A DNA stretch of 6,909 bases from an uncultured Rhodobiaceae bacterium (GTDB lineage Bacteria; Pseudomonadota; Alphaproteobacteria; RS24), in contig CAJWBV010000043.1 of NCBI GenBank assembly GCA_913020275.1, forward strand, positions 1 to 6,909, read 5' to 3'. The notes beneath the pieces are model-generated. The model was not told where the DNA came from, made no database searches, and was given only the letters and a program-made list of their open reading frames with translations. How positions within the stretch are numbered: the stretch's first letter is position 1; each line of letters begins with the position of its first letter. Of the stretch, positions 6,076 to 6,909 are shown piece after piece. A program made the translations under genes and the position numbers.

Positions 6076-6221
6076 TGCCTTATGCGCCTCTTCGCCGCTT
6101 TTCATTTCGCCTGCCATGTCTTTAGACATATGGTTAGGCTTGCACTTTATCCAAATCTCGGTTACTGCCAAGGCATGACGGCCTTGATTTTACACATCGG
6201 GCCACGTGATGAGGTGATATC
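6076..6221. other. Divergent spacer between thiS and aroQ
   Basis: These 146 bases must carry the promoters for thiSG (minus) and aroQ-accB (plus), but no pair of -35/-10 boxes is convincing on either strand. A small inverted repeat, ATGTCT (6116-6121) and AGACAT (6124-6129), is separated by two T bases and could be an operator or chance. I found no TPP riboswitch: the CTGAGA core is missing. Confidence 0.4.
6211..6215 (+). promoter_or_regulatory. Ribosome binding site that decides the aroQ TTG start
   Basis: GAGGT lies six bases before the TTG at 6222. An in-frame TGA at 6210-6212 rules out any longer form, and no ATG or GTG lies between it and the conserved HILNGPNLN motif. Confidence 0.8.
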
Positions 6222-6665
6222 TTGGTTGCCAGACCGGTACATATCCTTAACGGGCCCAATCTTAACCTATTGGGGTCACGCGAGCCTGAAATATATGGCA
6301 CATCGACGCTGGCCGACATAGAGCGCATGTGCGCCGCGCGCCTTGGCGAATACGATTTGGAAATGAAATTCGACCAGAGTAATGACGAAGGCGCATTGGT
6401 GGACATGGTGCAGGCCGCCCGCAGCACCGCCGGTGGGTTGATCCTTAATGCCGGTGCCTATACGCACACCTCAATTGCCTTGCACGATGCACTTCAGGCG
6501 CTTGAAATACCGGCCATTGAGGTGCATTTGTCCAATATTTTCGCGCGCGAACCTTTTCGCCATCATTCATATATATCGCCAACCGTTCAGGGTGTAATAT
6601 GCGGCCTCGGCCCGAAGGGATATCTTCTTGCCGTCGACGCAATTGCAACGCTGATAAAGGAATAA
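6222..6665 (+). CDS. aroQ: 3-dehydroquinate dehydratase, type II
   Basis: 147 residues, standard for this dodecameric cytoplasmic enzyme, which turns 3-dehydroquinate into 3-dehydroshikimate in the shikimate pathway. The N-terminal signature HILNGPNLNLLGSREPEIYG is intact. Known active-site residues all line up one position later than in the M. tuberculosis enzyme: R20, Y25 (the base), N76 in LILNAGAYTH, H82, H102 and S104 in EVHLSNIFARE, and R113. Translation starts at TTG (6222), preceded by a strong GAGG. The stop is 13 bases before accB, and the aroQ-accB-accC order is common in alphaproteobacteria, so an operon is likely. Nothing is missing. Confidence 0.97.
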   Translation: MVARPVHILNGPNLNLLGSREPEIYGTSTLADIERMCAARLGEYDLEMKFDQSNDEGALVDMVQAARSTAGGLILNAGAYTHTSIALHDALQALEIPAIEVHLSNIFAREPFRHHSYISPTVQGVICGLGPKGYLLAVDAIATLIKE

Positions 6666-6678
6666 GAGGTCGAAATTC

Positions 6679-6909
6679 ATGGCAAAACTTCCTGACAGTC
6701 AGGTGATTAAGGATTTGGCAGAGTTGCTCAATGCAACAGGCCTGACCGAAATCGAGATTGAATCCGGCGGCATGCGCATCAAAGTTGCCCGCTCCGGAGG
6801 TCACGCCACCACCGCTTACGTACCCGCACCGCCGCCCGTTGAAACGCCGGTGGCCGAACCGGCAGAAGCGCCAGCAACAACAGGGGCCGCCGCGCCGAGC
6901 GAATCCGCC
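6679..6909 (+). CDS. accB: Biotin carboxyl carrier protein of acetyl-CoA carboxylase, N-terminal part, cut by window edge
   Basis: 77 codons are present before the right edge. The N-terminus (MAKLPDSQVIKDLAELLNAT, then TEIEIESGGMRIKVARS) is the typical BCCP N-terminal region: a helix that binds biotin carboxylase, followed by short strands. After residue 42 comes a Pro/Ala/Glu-rich flexible linker (VPAPPPVETPVAEPAEAP). The biotinyl domain with its MKM lysine lies outside the window. BCCP carries the carboxyl group from biotin carboxylase (AccC) to the carboxyltransferase in the first step of fatty acid synthesis. A GAGG at 6666-6669, nine bases before the ATG, supports the start. Cotranscription with aroQ is likely, and accC is expected next. 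Confidence 0.93.
   Translation, partial: MAKLPDSQVIKDLAELLNATGLTEIEIESGGMRIKVARSGGHATTAYVPAPPPVETPVAEPAEAPATTGAAAPSESA

Noticed and set aside
6138..6163. Minus-strand stretch resembling the TPP riboswitch 3' core (ACC-GAGAT-TTGGATAA)
   Set aside because: The similarity is partial, the CTGAGA partner motif is missing, and no P1 stem was found, so I treat it as chance.
6076..6171. N-terminal extension of ThiS from the TTG at 6171 or the ATGs after it
   Set aside because: The extra residues are not ThiS-like and the family begins at MKITVNG.
6445..6804. Minus-strand open frame spanning the aroQ-accB junction
   Set aside because: It is a shadow of two well-supported genes on the plus strand, with no family resemblance.

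Overview
This window reads as a piece of an alphaproteobacterial chromosome made of housekeeping genes. The clues are an RNase E with an acidic insertion in its S1 domain and a C-terminal GWW tail (the PNPase-docking motif known from Caulobacter), the aroQ-accB pair, and an amiC-type amidase gene divergent from rne. I cannot name a genus. There is no mobile element, CRISPR array, tRNA or rRNA gene, and I do not see a new defence or biosynthetic system. The points worth a second look are regulatory and architectural.

Layout: the left edge holds the 5' end of an N-acetylmuramoyl-L-alanine amidase gene on the minus strand (1-216). A 412-base divergent region (217-628) follows, most of which would be a long leader for rne. 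RNase E runs from 629 to 2863. After a 108-base gap come two genes coupled on the plus strand: a BepA-like M48 metalloprotease with TPR repeats (2972-4321) and a ScsC/DsbC-like thiol oxidoreductase with a CGYC site (4330-5073). Both carry signal peptides, so they look like a cell-envelope quality-control pair. Convergent to them and sharing the stop-codon bases are thiG and thiS (5070-6075, minus strand), which form the thiazole half of thiamine. A 146-base divergent spacer separates thiS from aroQ (6222-6665, plus strand, TTG start). The 5' part of accB follows (6679 to the right edge).

How the genes work together: RNase E would be the scaffold and main nuclease of an RNA degradosome. The M48 protease and the thioredoxin-fold protein would act on misfolded or wrongly disulfide-bonded envelope proteins. 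ThiS carries sulfur to ThiG, which makes the thiazole phosphate. AroQ serves the shikimate pathway. AccB is the biotin carrier of acetyl-CoA carboxylase, and accC would be expected just past the edge.

All eight genes have start codons consistent with family N-termini and, for most, a nearby Shine-Dalgarno. Promoter and RNA-structure calls were made by eye and are much weaker than the gene calls.
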